Assembly (NCBI GenBank): GCA_902762795.1 | Contig: CACWPM010000003.1 | Location: forward strand, 1 to 64,000 | From: Fibrobacter succinogenes | GTDB lineage: Bacteria > Fibrobacterota > Fibrobacteria > Fibrobacterales > Fibrobacteraceae | Length of the DNA stretch: 64,000 bases | Reading direction: 5' to 3' | Shown here: one piece after another, positions 45,960-55,327 of the stretch | How positions within the stretch are numbered: the first letter of the stretch is position 1 | Layout: every line of letters begins with the position of its first letter | Notes under the pieces: model-generated | The model's database searches: none | Told to the model about the DNA's origin: nothing | Seen by the model: the letters and a program-made list of their open reading frames with translations, nothing else | Position numbers and translations under genes: made by a program

Positions 45960-47045
45960 GTGATCGAACCGCGTCCAGAACTTTCTAAACTTTCCGATTA
46001 CGTCCCGGGCAAGTCCATCGACGAAATTCGTGAACGTTATGGTCTTAAGAATGTTGTAAAGCTTGCGTCTAACGAAAACCCGCTGGGCGCTTCCCCTAAA
46101 GCGGTGGAAGCGTTCCACGAAATTGCAAATTCGTTGCACTTGTATCCGCGCGGCGATGCTCCGAAGCTGATTGACGCTATTGCTAAGATGTATGGTGTTG
46201 AGACGAACCAAATCGTAATCGGTAACGGTTCCGATGAAATCATCGATATGGTGGGCAAGGCTTTTATCCGCCAGGGCGACAATTGCGTGGGCATCACGCC
46301 GACGTTCTCCGTCTACAAGTTTACGACGCTTTCGAACGGAGCCGATTTTATTGGCGTTGGCGAAGGTGAAGAAAAAGCTTCTCTTGATAAGCTCGCGGCT
46401 GCCGTCAATGACAAGACTCGCGTGGCGTTCATTTGCAACCCGAACAACCCGACCGGTCACTATTATACCGAGGCTGAAATCCGCAGCTTCCTTGCGAAGG
46501 TTCCGTCGAGCGTTCTCGTGTTCCTGGACGAAGCTTACGCTGAATTTGCAACGGCTGCCGATTATCCGAAGATGGCTCCGCTGCTTTCGGAATATCCGAA
46601 CTTGTTCCTCAACCGTACATTCAGCAAGATTTATGGTTTGGCTGGGCTCCGCGTGGGATATGCGATGGCAAGCGTTGAAGTTGTCCGTGCCATGTGGAAA
46701 ATCAAGCCGCCGTTTGACGTGAACCAGGCTGCTCAGGTGGCCGCCGTGGCGGCTCTTGCCGATACCGCTCACGTTGAAGCGACCCGCAAGAACAATGCTG
46801 TTGGCTTTGAATACTTGAACCGCGAACTTGGTGCGCTTGGCTTCAAGGTGCTCCCGACGCAGGCAAACTTTATTTGCGTGCGCATCGGTGAACGTGCAAA
46901 GGAACTCGTTTCGTTCTTGGAACAGAACGGCATGATCGTTCGTGGCCTCACGAGTTTTGGAATGCCGGAACATATCCGCATCACGGTCGGCAAGCCCGAA
47001 GAAAACGAATTGCTCGTTTCGCTTGTCAAGAAGTGGGTCGGCTAG
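45960..47045 (+). CDS. hisC: Histidinol-phosphate aminotransferase
   Basis: 361 residues. Fold-type I PLP enzyme: LASNENPLGASPKA near the start, CNPNNPTGHYY, the Lys in NRTFSKIYGLAGLRVGY, and a C-terminal RGLTSFGMPEHIRITVG. It transfers the amino group in the seventh step of histidine synthesis. A GTG start at 45960 is preferred because GGAGG lies 5 nt upstream; the ATG at 45948 falls within that Shine-Dalgarno. hisN follows after 9 bp. Confidence 0.92.
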   Translation: MIEPRPELSKLSDYVPGKSIDEIRERYGLKNVVKLASNENPLGASPKAVEAFHEIANSLHLYPRGDAPKLIDAIAKMYGVETNQIVIGNGSDEIIDMVGKAFIRQGDNCVGITPTFSVYKFTTLSNGADFIGVGEGEEKASLDKLAAAVNDKTRVAFICNPNNPTGHYYTEAEIRSFLAKVPSSVLVFLDEAYAEFATAADYPKMAPLLSEYPNLFLNRTFSKIYGLAGLRVGYAMASVEVVRAMWKIKPPFDVNQAAQVAAVAALADTAHVEATRKNNAVGFEYLNRELGALGFKVLPTQANFICVRIGERAKELVSFLEQNGMIVRGLTSFGMPEHIRITVGKPEENELLVSLVKKWVG

Positions 47046-47054
47046 GAGCTCGCT

Positions 47055-47894
47055 ATGGAAAATCGCAAAATTGCAAAGGCCGGTGTCGCTCCCGAGAATC
47101 TGGAACTCTTGAAGATTGCGCTCAAGACGGCGGAACTTGCCGAAGAGAATATTCTCAAGTACTACCAGAACAATGTGGGCGTCGAATGGAAAGCAGACAA
47201 GACTCCCGTGACGATTGCGGACAAGGGGACTGAAGAACTTGCTCGAACGTTCTGGGCGAAGGAAACGCCCGGCTTTGGTGTCATTGGTGAAGAATTCGGC
47301 ATTGAAAGCCCGGATGCGGAGTTTCAGTGGGTGATTGACCCGATTGACGGAACAAAATCGTTTATCCATGGTGTGCCTTTGTTCGGTACGCTCATTGGCC
47401 TTTATCACAAGAACGTTCCGATTGCGAGCGTGATCCGCTTGCCCGCGATGAAGAGCGCTGTATGGGCGGTGAATGGCGGTGGTGCATTCTTGGATGGTCG
47501 CGAAGTTCATGCTTCGGGCGTTTCGCAATTGAGCGATGCGCTTGTGCTTTCGGGAACGGTCAATACGATGGAAGACAAGGGTTTTGGCGAAGGCTTTACG
47601 AAGCTCCGCCGTAGCGCCCGCTTGCATCGCGGTTGGGGCGATTGCTACGGCTATTACCTTGTGGCGGCTGGCCGTGCCGAAATCATGGTGGATCCGGTTG
47701 TTTCGCTGTGGGACATTGCTCCGTTCCCGCTCTTGATGAAGGAAGCGGGCGGCAAGTTCAGCACGATTGATGGCAAGACGGAACTCTTCGATGCCAACGG
47801 CAAGCCTACGGCTCCGATTTACGAAGGCTTCACGAGCATCGCGACGAACGGGCTGTTGCACGACGTTGCGCTGGAAATGCTGGCAGGAAAGTAA
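47055..47894 (+). CDS. hisN: Histidinol-phosphatase, inositol-monophosphatase type
   Basis: 279 residues. IMPase motifs: GEEFG, WVIDPIDGTKSFIHGVP (metal site) and LWDIAPFPLLMKEAGG. The FIHGVPLFGTLIGL wording and its location directly after hisC favour histidinol-phosphate phosphatase (HisN) over inositol or PAP phosphatase. AGGAG at 47044-47048 precedes the ATG. Confidence 0.87.
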   Translation: MENRKIAKAGVAPENLELLKIALKTAELAEENILKYYQNNVGVEWKADKTPVTIADKGTEELARTFWAKETPGFGVIGEEFGIESPDAEFQWVIDPIDGTKSFIHGVPLFGTLIGLYHKNVPIASVIRLPAMKSAVWAVNGGGAFLDGREVHASGVSQLSDALVLSGTVNTMEDKGFGEGFTKLRRSARLHRGWGDCYGYYLVAAGRAEIMVDPVVSLWDIAPFPLLMKEAGGKFSTIDGKTELFDANGKPTAPIYEGFTSIATNGLLHDVALEMLAGK

Positions 47895-48294
47895 ACAGTA
47901 GGCAGTGGTTGACGTCTTCGACGTCCGCGGCTGCATTCGGACATAAAAATAAGCAAGCTTATTTTTGTGTCACTCATTTGGCACGCTCTTGGTGGTTAGG
48001 ATTGCAATAAGAAACTTCACTGGATCCCTCGTTCCTTCGCGTCTCGGGATGACGGCTCCAGTAAACTGTTCACTTCCTACTTGTACTTTCGCTTCTCTCC
48101 ACAGAGGATAACTCAACTAAGGCAATAAATTGCCGAGTTTCGTATAGCTCAAGTTCCAAATGCTGGTCTCGGTCATGCCAAAACAAGTTTTGTCGCGACG
48201 CTCGACCTACGTATTTGTCCTAACCCCTAAAACCTGTAACCTAAAACCTCTCTCGTCTGTAGCCCGAAGGGCGTTCTCTCGTCTTTCGTCTAAC
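47895..48294. repeat. Intergenic repeat cluster
   Basis: 400 bp without a gene. It contains CAGTAGGCAGTGG (47898), GACGTCTTCGACGTC (47918-47932), a GGATCCCTCG...CGGGATGAC element (48023-48053), AGGATAACTCAACTAAGGCA (48104-48123; again at 55202-55221), and CCTAAAACC and CTCTCGTCT phrases (48222-48296) running into the end of comEC. Confidence 0.75.
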
Positions 48295-50742
48295 TCACTC
48301 CCACATCGTTGTGTAGCTTACGGAATCCGGGGCGAACGTGAATGTTATCGTCCCTTTTTTTGCGGTGTTGATGTAGGGGATGTTAAGCGAGTCTAGTCGG
48401 TCGGTGACTTGCTTGTGCGGGTGGCGGAACCTGTTCTTGCGACCGCTCGGGATGATGGCGTACGTGGGGGATACTGCGTTCAGGAAAGGTACGCTGCTGG
48501 ATGTTTTGGAACCGTGGTGCCCGAGTTTCAGCACGTCGCTTTTCAGATAAGCGTCTGTTTTCATGATCTCTTTTTCGCCTTTGACGGTGAGGTCTCCGGT
48601 GAGGACGGCGGAATGCCCGAGTCCTTTGAGCCGAAGCGTGATGCTTCCTTCGTTCGCTTCGACGCAAACGTCGTTTCGCGGATGGATGGTGCGCATTTCG
48701 AAGAAATTTTCTTTCCATAGGATGCCGCGATGGATTTTGCGGATGGGGATGTTCCGCTTGCGGGCTTCGTTGAGAACTTGTTGCCAATCGGGTTTGCTTT
48801 CGTTCATGGAACAGTCGCTTGCCCAGAGTTCCTTGACGGGGAACATTTTCAAAATAGATTTGGCACCGCCGAAATGGTCTTTGTCGGGGTGAGTGATGAT
48901 GATGGCGTCGAGTTCGCTTACGCCAATGTGGTGCAAAAATGGTACGATGATGTCTTTGCCGGAATCTTGGCGGCTATTGTCGCCGGCATCGATGAGAAAA
49001 TGCCTTCCGGATGGCGCTTTGACGAGGTGGCTATCGCCTTGCCCGACATCGATGGTCGTGAGCGTCCACGACGGGTGCAGCACTTCGCGGTAGCTTTCAA
49101 ACGCGAACAAAGCGGCTGCAATTAAAATGCATAAAAACGCGTATTTGCGGGCGATGTAATTCTTGTAGCAAACCGGCAAAAGCAGAATTAAGAATCCGAG
49201 CGCGAGCAGTACCGCAGGCGAAAACGGTCCGACGGTCATCGAGGCGGCGGCAGAGTCCGAGAGTATTCGCGTCAAAAGCGAGGCCAACCGCAAAAAGAAT
49301 CTCGCGGCTTCGCAGAACGTTCCGCAGATAAAGTCAACGGGCGAAAGTTGTGCGAAAAGTCCCGCCTGCATGCCGAGCGAAATCGCGGGAACGATGATGA
49401 TGTTTCCGAACCAGGCGAATGGCGAAAGCGTCTTGAAATGATGGATGAGGAACGGAGCCGTGGCGAGCGTTGCGCAGAGCGTGACGTAAGTCGGGTCCAT
49501 TGCGAACGCCTGGATCTTTTGCCAAAGCTTGTTTTGCTTGAGGCTTTCGGGCAACAACTTTGTCGGGTTGTGCGGCGTTCCGATGATAATACCGGCGGTT
49601 GCGGCGAACGAAAGTTGAAATCCCGGATTCCAGATGACACTTGGTTCCGGCAAGATGATGAGGAGCAACGCGACACCCAAGCTATTGAGCGTATTGGCGG
49701 GTTTCCCGAACAACGTGCCGATTTGCGGAATGGCGAACATCATGACGGCACGGCGAACAGCTGGCGAACCTCCCGTAACGGGAACGTAAATCGCGAGAAG
49801 CGTCACGGCGATGATGATGACGATTTTATGCGGAAGTCCGGTCGCTTTCAAGAAAATCATGAGCATTCCCGCGAGCAAAACCACGTGAAAGCCGCTAATC
49901 GCAAGCACATGCACAAGTCCTGACCGCTGGAAATCGCTCCGCAACACTTCTGGAATGCCCGAACGGTCGCCTGCCAATAATCCCATCAAAAGTCCTGTCT
50001 CTGCGGGGTCGAGAAACTTTGCGAACCGCCGTTGCAAAAATTGCCGGAACTGAAAAAAGCTCCGCTCGAATGTCCAATCGCCCGGATATGCGGTCCATCG
50101 TTTGAATTTGCCGTAAGCGGCGAGCCCCTGCGAATTTAACCAGCCTTGTGTATCGAACGCTCCGGGCACGCTCGGCGGTGTCACCGGATACCATGAAGCC
50201 TCGTAACAGATGGAATCCCCCGGCAAGGGAAGGTCCGGCAAATTCCGCTTTTCGGTGAGACGCACCTTGTAACGTACTTTGTGCGCTTTCTCGCGATTTC
50301 TCCCTTCGCTCGCCTGCCCGTGCGCAGTCTTGTTGGAATTTTCCGAAACATTGATTATAAATGCCATCCCCTTGGGGCGTGGCTGTCTCGATTCGACTAT
50401 TCCGCAGCCAAAATGGCTGAGGGTATCACGTTTGCTCACTATGCTACAGTCCATGCGTTTGTCAACAGCGCTGGCGTTTAATACCCCTCCAATTCCTAAA
50501 AATCCTTCGTGTACGACGATTCCTGCAGTCATGGTGATCAAAATTACCCATTGCACATGACGCCTAAATGAATGCGTGAACCAAAATACCGGTCCAAGCA
50601 GGAAAAAAGCGAATTGGGGTTCATCCAGAGCTGCTATGGTGGCGGTAAGTGTGAGCGCACTCACGAGAGCCGGTTTCCCGTCTAGCGGGGCTAAAAGTTC
50701 CTTAATTGCGATAATTGTTTTTTCTTTAATATTTTTTTTCAT
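48295..50742 (-). CDS. comEC: ComEC/Rec2-type DNA uptake channel
   Basis: 815 residues. N-terminal membrane helices and an OB-like part (about 60-220), the Competence domain with many helices (YGKFKRWTAYPGDW then LMGLLAGDRSGIP and LAISGFHVVLLAGML), and a C-terminal metallo-beta-lactamase domain with TTIDVGQGDSHLV, THPDKDHFGG and LGHHGSKTSSS. It carries single-stranded DNA across the inner membrane in transformation. Length and order are complete. No other competence gene is in the window. The start could be 50742 or 50790. Confidence 0.92.
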   Translation of the reverse strand: MKKNIKEKTIIAIKELLAPLDGKPALVSALTLTATIAALDEPQFAFFLLGPVFWFTHSFRRHVQWVILITMTAGIVVHEGFLGIGGVLNASAVDKRMDCSIVSKRDTLSHFGCGIVESRQPRPKGMAFIINVSENSNKTAHGQASEGRNREKAHKVRYKVRLTEKRNLPDLPLPGDSICYEASWYPVTPPSVPGAFDTQGWLNSQGLAAYGKFKRWTAYPGDWTFERSFFQFRQFLQRRFAKFLDPAETGLLMGLLAGDRSGIPEVLRSDFQRSGLVHVLAISGFHVVLLAGMLMIFLKATGLPHKIVIIIAVTLLAIYVPVTGGSPAVRRAVMMFAIPQIGTLFGKPANTLNSLGVALLLIILPEPSVIWNPGFQLSFAATAGIIIGTPHNPTKLLPESLKQNKLWQKIQAFAMDPTYVTLCATLATAPFLIHHFKTLSPFAWFGNIIIVPAISLGMQAGLFAQLSPVDFICGTFCEAARFFLRLASLLTRILSDSAAASMTVGPFSPAVLLALGFLILLLPVCYKNYIARKYAFLCILIAAALFAFESYREVLHPSWTLTTIDVGQGDSHLVKAPSGRHFLIDAGDNSRQDSGKDIIVPFLHHIGVSELDAIIITHPDKDHFGGAKSILKMFPVKELWASDCSMNESKPDWQQVLNEARKRNIPIRKIHRGILWKENFFEMRTIHPRNDVCVEANEGSITLRLKGLGHSAVLTGDLTVKGEKEIMKTDAYLKSDVLKLGHHGSKTSSSVPFLNAVSPTYAIIPSGRKNRFRHPHKQVTDRLDSLNIPYINTAKKGTITFTFAPDSVSYTTMWE

Positions 50743-50820
50743 TTTCTTATTTCTTTTGTATTTTAAAGGAGTCTCTATTTTTTTATACACGCAAGTGAGG
50801 AGTTTTTGGACGGGCGTTTT

Positions 50821-52140
50821 ATGAAAAATGTTTGTAAAAAAATTGTAGGGCTTAGTTTTTTTTGTGCTTTGTGGGGGTGTTTTTTAGCGGCGTGTTCCAC
50901 AGTTGTTGATGTAGATGGGGATGCTGTACTTTCTCCTGATACGAATCGAACGATTGTGCATAGACTTTATCCGAACGATAAGGCGAAAAACGATTCCTCG
51001 GCGGCAAATTTGGCGCGCGGGATAAAGTTGGTCGTTCATCCCGGAGTTTCGTACAGTCTTTCTTTTGATATAGATTCAACGCAGCCGCCTCCAGAATTGC
51101 AGTTGTTCCGTACATTCGGGCTTGATCATGATGTAGATCGTTTAGGTTTTTCGAAAGTCCGGACGTTGTCTCCAGAAATTGTCGGAAATCGCTATGTATA
51201 CAAGTTTAATTGCGAAGAAGAAAAAATGTCAATATGGCTTACTTCGCTTGGTGTTAATGGGCGGTATTATGAAGGAAAAGTGAAAAACATCTATTTTGAA
51301 GGTGTCGGTTCTTATAGCGACCATTTTTCGATTAATTTGGTAGTCGTCGGTTCTATGGAAAGGACTTTGGATGGCATGGACGTAGAAGAACTCTCCCGGT
51401 ACATGTTAAAGCTTTTCCGCGAAAAATACTATGGCGTTACTATTGACACGCTCTATTTGAGCTACGCCCACAATCATCCGGTTAACGGTCAAAAATATCT
51501 GGCGAACAGACCTTGGGTGGCTGGTTTCGATTCGGAAGATTACTTTGTGAGCGATGTCGCCGGCTGGCCAGAAGATGGGCTTCGCAATGCATTGAATATC
51601 GTTCTTGTCCATAGCATTGTTGATAATGACATCATGGGACTTTCGAACCTATTCTCCGGGAATATGGGGATGGCGGGAGGGGCTGTCGTGATTGGAGAAC
51701 ATGTAAGGAATTCGTCTGGCGAGATTCAGGTATTGTCTTCGAAAAATATTGCCTCGACGGCAATCCATGAGACGGGGCATTTTTTTGGATTACGACACAC
51801 GTCAACGACATGGCGCGACCTGAACCAGGTATATGAAAATGGAAAAGACACGGTTTTTTGGGGCGATTTGTCGAATGTTGAAGATGGATTGACCGATACG
51901 CCGTTCTGCCCTGTGGTTTTAAAGAACACACTTTATCGCCGTGCTTCAGTTCCTGAAAATTTTCGTAGTGATATTTATTATAGAAAGAAGGTAAATTATT
52001 TGGCCAAATCTGGATTTGACGCTTGTCCGGACCGAGAAAATATTATGTTTCCTGTGACGATCGATGAAGATGATAAGGTCTCGTTTACGAAACAGCAAAT
52101 GGATCTGGTTCGTTCGTCGCTCATGATATTCCCGCATTAA
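50821..52140 (+). CDS. Lipoprotein with metzincin (pappalysin-like) protease motif
   Basis: 439 residues. The lipoprotein signal ends in CFLAAC (Cys about 22). The zinc site HETGHFFGLRH at 316-326 is the full metzincin form HExxHxxGxxH, and NIMFP about 85 residues later could be the Met-turn. The family is M43-like. It is an outer-membrane or periplasmic peptidase by inference. The 290-residue N-terminal part is unknown. DUF4416 follows 3 bp later. Confidence 0.83.
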   Translation: MKNVCKKIVGLSFFCALWGCFLAACSTVVDVDGDAVLSPDTNRTIVHRLYPNDKAKNDSSAANLARGIKLVVHPGVSYSLSFDIDSTQPPPELQLFRTFGLDHDVDRLGFSKVRTLSPEIVGNRYVYKFNCEEEKMSIWLTSLGVNGRYYEGKVKNIYFEGVGSYSDHFSINLVVVGSMERTLDGMDVEELSRYMLKLFREKYYGVTIDTLYLSYAHNHPVNGQKYLANRPWVAGFDSEDYFVSDVAGWPEDGLRNALNIVLVHSIVDNDIMGLSNLFSGNMGMAGGAVVIGEHVRNSSGEIQVLSSKNIASTAIHETGHFFGLRHTSTTWRDLNQVYENGKDTVFWGDLSNVEDGLTDTPFCPVVLKNTLYRRASVPENFRSDIYYRKKVNYLAKSGFDACPDRENIMFPVTIDEDDKVSFTKQQMDLVRSSLMIFPH

Positions 52141-52143
52141 AAA

Positions 52144-52677
52144 ATGAAAGCTTCTCAATTTTCTGAAAATGCGCAACTGATTGCGTTTGTTTTGCAAAAA
52201 GGTTCCGAGTGGGATCCGACCGTTATCGATCTTTTGGAAAAGACTTGGGGAAAGCTCCGCCACAGGGGGCGTCTCTTTGCTTTTGACAAGACGGATTACT
52301 ACAAACCCGAAATGGGGGATGGCTTGTATCGCGGTGTCGTTTCTTTCGAGAAGGAAATACCGCCCGAGACGATTGCCGAAGAAAAGGAACGCAGCAATGC
52401 GCTGGAACTTACGACCGCTTCGGCTGAAAACCCGGAACTGCGCCATGTGAATATCGACATCGGCTACATGGACATGGATAAAGTGGTGCTGCCGAGCTAC
52501 AAGCGCGGACCGTTCAAGCTCTATGCGGGCAGGGGCGTTTGGCTCGATATGCTCTTGACTTATGCGAAGGGCGTTTTCCACCCGACCGCATGGGCGTTCG
52601 ATGATTTTGTACGTAACCCCTACCAGCACGATTTGCAGCTCATCCGCGAAAAGTTCAAGAAAGCGCGTAAGGGGTGA
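52144..52677 (+). CDS. DUF4416 family protein
   Basis: 177 residues, cytoplasmic. Diagnostic DUF4416 text: FDKTDYYKPEMG, VNIDIGYMDMDKVVLPS, GRGVWLDMLLTYAKG and AWAFDDF. Function unknown; the family is common in deltaproteobacteria and Fibrobacter. It follows the metzincin gene by 3 bp. Confidence 0.88.
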   Translation: MKASQFSENAQLIAFVLQKGSEWDPTVIDLLEKTWGKLRHRGRLFAFDKTDYYKPEMGDGLYRGVVSFEKEIPPETIAEEKERSNALELTTASAENPELRHVNIDIGYMDMDKVVLPSYKRGPFKLYAGRGVWLDMLLTYAKGVFHPTAWAFDDFVRNPYQHDLQLIREKFKKARKG

Positions 52678-52679
52678 GT

Positions 52680-52815
52680 TGGTAGAACTTTGATAGGTTA
52701 TAGGTTGTAGGCGATAGCGGGTAGGTTCGTTAGGCACCTACGGCGCGATTGTAAAAACCTAACGCTTTTCTAAGCTCTAAAAACCCTCTCTATGTTCTAA
52801 GCTCTCGGTTCACAG
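52680..52815. repeat. Phrase repeat with inverted arms
   Basis: Left arm ATAGGTTATAGGTTGTAGGC with GATAGCGGGTAGG (52691-52725); right arm AAACCTAACG, TTCTAAGCTC (52755-52805). The centre is GGCACCTACGGCGCGATTG. Confidence 0.7.
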
Positions 52816-52828
52816 TTGTAATTCTTGT

Positions 52829-52834
52829 TATATT
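52829..52834 (+). promoter_or_regulatory. -10-like box before the lipoprotein gene (leaderless candidate)
   Basis: TATATT, then 8 nt, then ATG 52843. A TTCACA 14 bp upstream is too close for a standard -35. Confidence 0.4.
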
Positions 52835-52842
52835 GCGTATTG

Positions 52843-54045
52843 ATGAAAAAGAAGCCTTTATTCCTTGGTCTTTGGACCTTTGCATTTTTTGCGTGCTATA
52901 GCCCTGATCCGTTCGTTGCGGATTATTCCGATCATTCTGCGTCTAGCAGCGTAGAGACGGCAGTTGGAAAACTGTATCCGGTGGATGCGAATGAAAATGA
53001 TGACGAGCAAACTTGCAATCCGTCCATTTCGCAAGACACGGTAAATTTCCCGGCATCGATGCTTTGGCTCAATTTCAACAAGCTTATTGTGAAGGGCCAT
53101 GATGAGGGTTATTCCGTGACGAATGTGGACCAGCATGACCGCTTGACGGTTTCGGATACTGCGAATAATGTAAAGTGGTATTTGATGATCGATAAAGATA
53201 AGGGCGAATGCCAGTTCCAGGATCCGGAATGGAGTACGCATGCCGATTATATCGTGGCTTTGCGCGGCAAGCGTTTCAAAAGCGACCAGTCCTGTAGTGA
53301 TGCACTGGATTATGGCATTTTTGCTGTCCGTACGTCGGACAAGAAAAAGTTCTGGTTCTACGAGAAGGGTATTATCGAAGACGCCACTCCGCATGTGTGG
53401 GTGGATCCTTCAGCAAAAGCATCCGAAGGTGGCGATGATTCGACCGTCGAAGGTTTCTTTGGAACTAAAAACGTGCGCCTTACCTACATTGAAGGTGATA
53501 AAGATCCGCAAAGAAAGATTGTGTTTGTGGACTATGCGAACGGGGGCAAGGCCGTTAGATTGCAAAAACCGTCGGATCGTGAAGACTGGAATATTGATAG
53601 TCCTTTGATTTCGCCGGATGGAAAGTTCGTCGTTTATAATATGAAAAAAGGAGAATCGAGTTGGGAAGCCTACATCCAGGAGTTATCCGGGAATTCCAAG
53701 GCTGTTAAGGTGGATCGCACGAAGGACATGATGTCCGATCCTGCGCAACCGCACTGGTTCGCTTTTAACGGGCGTCTTTTTGTGTTGTGGACTGATTTTC
53801 CGATAGGTACGTCCAAAATGCAAAACCGGGTTAACTTGATGGTTGCTTCGGCTCAGGATGGTTCCTCTGGCCGCACGTTGATGCGCGAGATCCGCTTGAC
53901 TGCGGGAGCTCCTTCGGATATGGCTGTGGAATGGGTCGGCGAAAATCGCGTGGTTGCGACCGTGCCTATGATGGGCGGTCGTTCCCCTGATGGAAAGTTT
54001 CTCTCGACTGGTACTGATAAGGCGTATTTGCTTAAGCTCCCGTGA
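52843..54045 (+). CDS. Lipoprotein with TolB/PD40-like beta-propeller strands
   Basis: 400 residues. Short lipoprotein signal (LGLWTFAFFAC, Cys about 18). The body includes blades of a propeller: LISPDGKFVVYNMKKGES and VVATVPMMGGRSPDGKFLST resemble PD40/WD40-like repeats of TolB-type proteins. The Cys residues DEQTC and DQSC could form a disulfide. It is adjacent (8 bp) to a barrel gene, so the two products may be a periplasm/outer-membrane pair. No catalytic motif. Confidence 0.7.
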   Translation: MKKKPLFLGLWTFAFFACYSPDPFVADYSDHSASSSVETAVGKLYPVDANENDDEQTCNPSISQDTVNFPASMLWLNFNKLIVKGHDEGYSVTNVDQHDRLTVSDTANNVKWYLMIDKDKGECQFQDPEWSTHADYIVALRGKRFKSDQSCSDALDYGIFAVRTSDKKKFWFYEKGIIEDATPHVWVDPSAKASEGGDDSTVEGFFGTKNVRLTYIEGDKDPQRKIVFVDYANGGKAVRLQKPSDREDWNIDSPLISPDGKFVVYNMKKGESSWEAYIQELSGNSKAVKVDRTKDMMSDPAQPHWFAFNGRLFVLWTDFPIGTSKMQNRVNLMVASAQDGSSGRTLMREIRLTAGAPSDMAVEWVGENRVVATVPMMGGRSPDGKFLSTGTDKAYLLKLP

Positions 54046-54053
54046 GGTTCGAC

Positions 54054-55175
54054 ATGAAAAAGAATTTGTTGATTGAATGTTGTTCTTTAGTCGCTCTTGT
54101 TGCGGTTGCTTTTTATGCGGGCCTTAGTTCTCCTGTGGCGCCTGCAACTCCGTGGGAATCTATTGGCGGCTGCGGTGCGGGCGGTTCCGGTGGCGGTTCC
54201 GGCGATGGCATCAAGTGGATCGGCCAGGGCGTTTCGGGCGGATATCTCGAAGCGGAAGTTTTTACAAAGTATAACGTGGGGCAGAATTTCTCGGCGCTTT
54301 CCGTGACTCCGCATTTCTCGATCAAGCCGACATGGGACACGAAAGTGGGTATTTCGATTCCATTCATGAGCCATCAGGGCGAAGTGCAGTATCGCAGTAA
54401 TCAGCCTGCGACTGACCGCAGCACGGGTGGGCTTGGAGATATCTCGTTTGATTTTTCGAAGACGATTGGCAGTGGCGGTGCAGCTTCTCTTTCGGCATCG
54501 CTTACAATTCCGACGGGTCAATACGATATCAAGCGCGGTACGGATGGAGGAAAGGAAATCTTGCCTAGTAGCTTCCAGAAGGGTAGTGGTCTTTATTCGC
54601 TTACGCTTGGTTGGGACTATAGCCGCGATACGGATAAGGGCATTTGGCTTTATAGCCTGAGCTACACGCACCCGTTTGCCATGCACCTGTTTTCGGGTGA
54701 AAACGAATTCAATGACAGCTACTGGAAGAATATCAAGAAGCACGGAGACCGCTTCAAGTACCGTTTCAAGCCGTACGGAGAAAATGATCTTGGTGCATTT
54801 ACCCCGCCGTCTATTGGTGGCTCTATCGCTTACGGTTACCGTGGACGTTCCGGCATTGTCCAGTCGTTTGGCTTGAATTTCTCTATTCCGCTGGGCGTGG
54901 CTTGGATTTCTTCGGAAACGGAAGGTTCTTATGACCCGAGACCGGACCCGGATCACCAGGCGTGGTCGGTTTCGCTTGTCTATGGTCTGGAATTCTCGAA
55001 TCCGGACTTCCCGGTTTTCCTCGCGTTCTCCTTGCCAATCCATGACAAGGCAGGCGCATCTAACGCCATGAACGAATATGACGAAAAGCCGATGAAAAAG
55101 TGGAACGCTCCGGACTGGAGTGACATTGGCCAGCAGTGGACAATTGCCGTAGGCGTTAAAGGAAGCTTCTTTTAG
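54054..55175 (+). CDS. Outer-membrane beta-barrel protein
   Basis: 373 residues. Signal-like N-terminus (SLVALVAVAFYAGLSS), a Gly/Cys-rich segment (GGCGAGGSGGGSGDG), then strands with LEAEVFTKYNVGQNF, DTKVGISIPFMSH, SLTLGWDYSRD and FSNPDFPVFLAFSLP; ends in Phe. This pattern is that of outer-membrane porins, perhaps MetA-pathway-like. Start at 54054; the frame to 54042 overlaps the previous gene. Confidence 0.68.
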   Translation: MKKNLLIECCSLVALVAVAFYAGLSSPVAPATPWESIGGCGAGGSGGGSGDGIKWIGQGVSGGYLEAEVFTKYNVGQNFSALSVTPHFSIKPTWDTKVGISIPFMSHQGEVQYRSNQPATDRSTGGLGDISFDFSKTIGSGGAASLSASLTIPTGQYDIKRGTDGGKEILPSSFQKGSGLYSLTLGWDYSRDTDKGIWLYSLSYTHPFAMHLFSGENEFNDSYWKNIKKHGDRFKYRFKPYGENDLGAFTPPSIGGSIAYGYRGRSGIVQSFGLNFSIPLGVAWISSETEGSYDPRPDPDHQAWSVSLVYGLEFSNPDFPVFLAFSLPIHDKAGASNAMNEYDEKPMKKWNAPDWSDIGQQWTIAVGVKGSFF

Positions 55176-55327
55176 TTAGACGAGAGACCGCTTCTCCTCA
55201 AAGAGGATAACTCAACTAAGGCAACAAGTTGCCAAGTTTCGTATAGCTGGTAGACGAGAGACGAAAGATGAATAATTCTCTCGTCTTTCGTCTGTAGGAC
55301 CGTAGGTCCGTTCTCTCGTCTAAAATG
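55176..55327. repeat. Phrase repeat with inverted arms (GACGAAAGA type)
   Basis: GTAGACGAGAGACGAAAGA (55252-55270) faces TCTCTCGTCTTTCGTCT (55278-55294), and TTAGACGAGAG (55176) faces TTCTCTCGTCTAA (55312-55324). Also AGGATAACTCAACTAAGGCA (55202-55221), shared with 48104-48123. No gene. Confidence 0.75.

Noticed and set aside
45900-47936. Long minus-strand open frame opposite hisC and hisN
   Set aside because: It is a mirror of two well-supported plus-strand genes. Only the part up to 45899, which starts with a signal peptide and has barrel-like strands, is coding.
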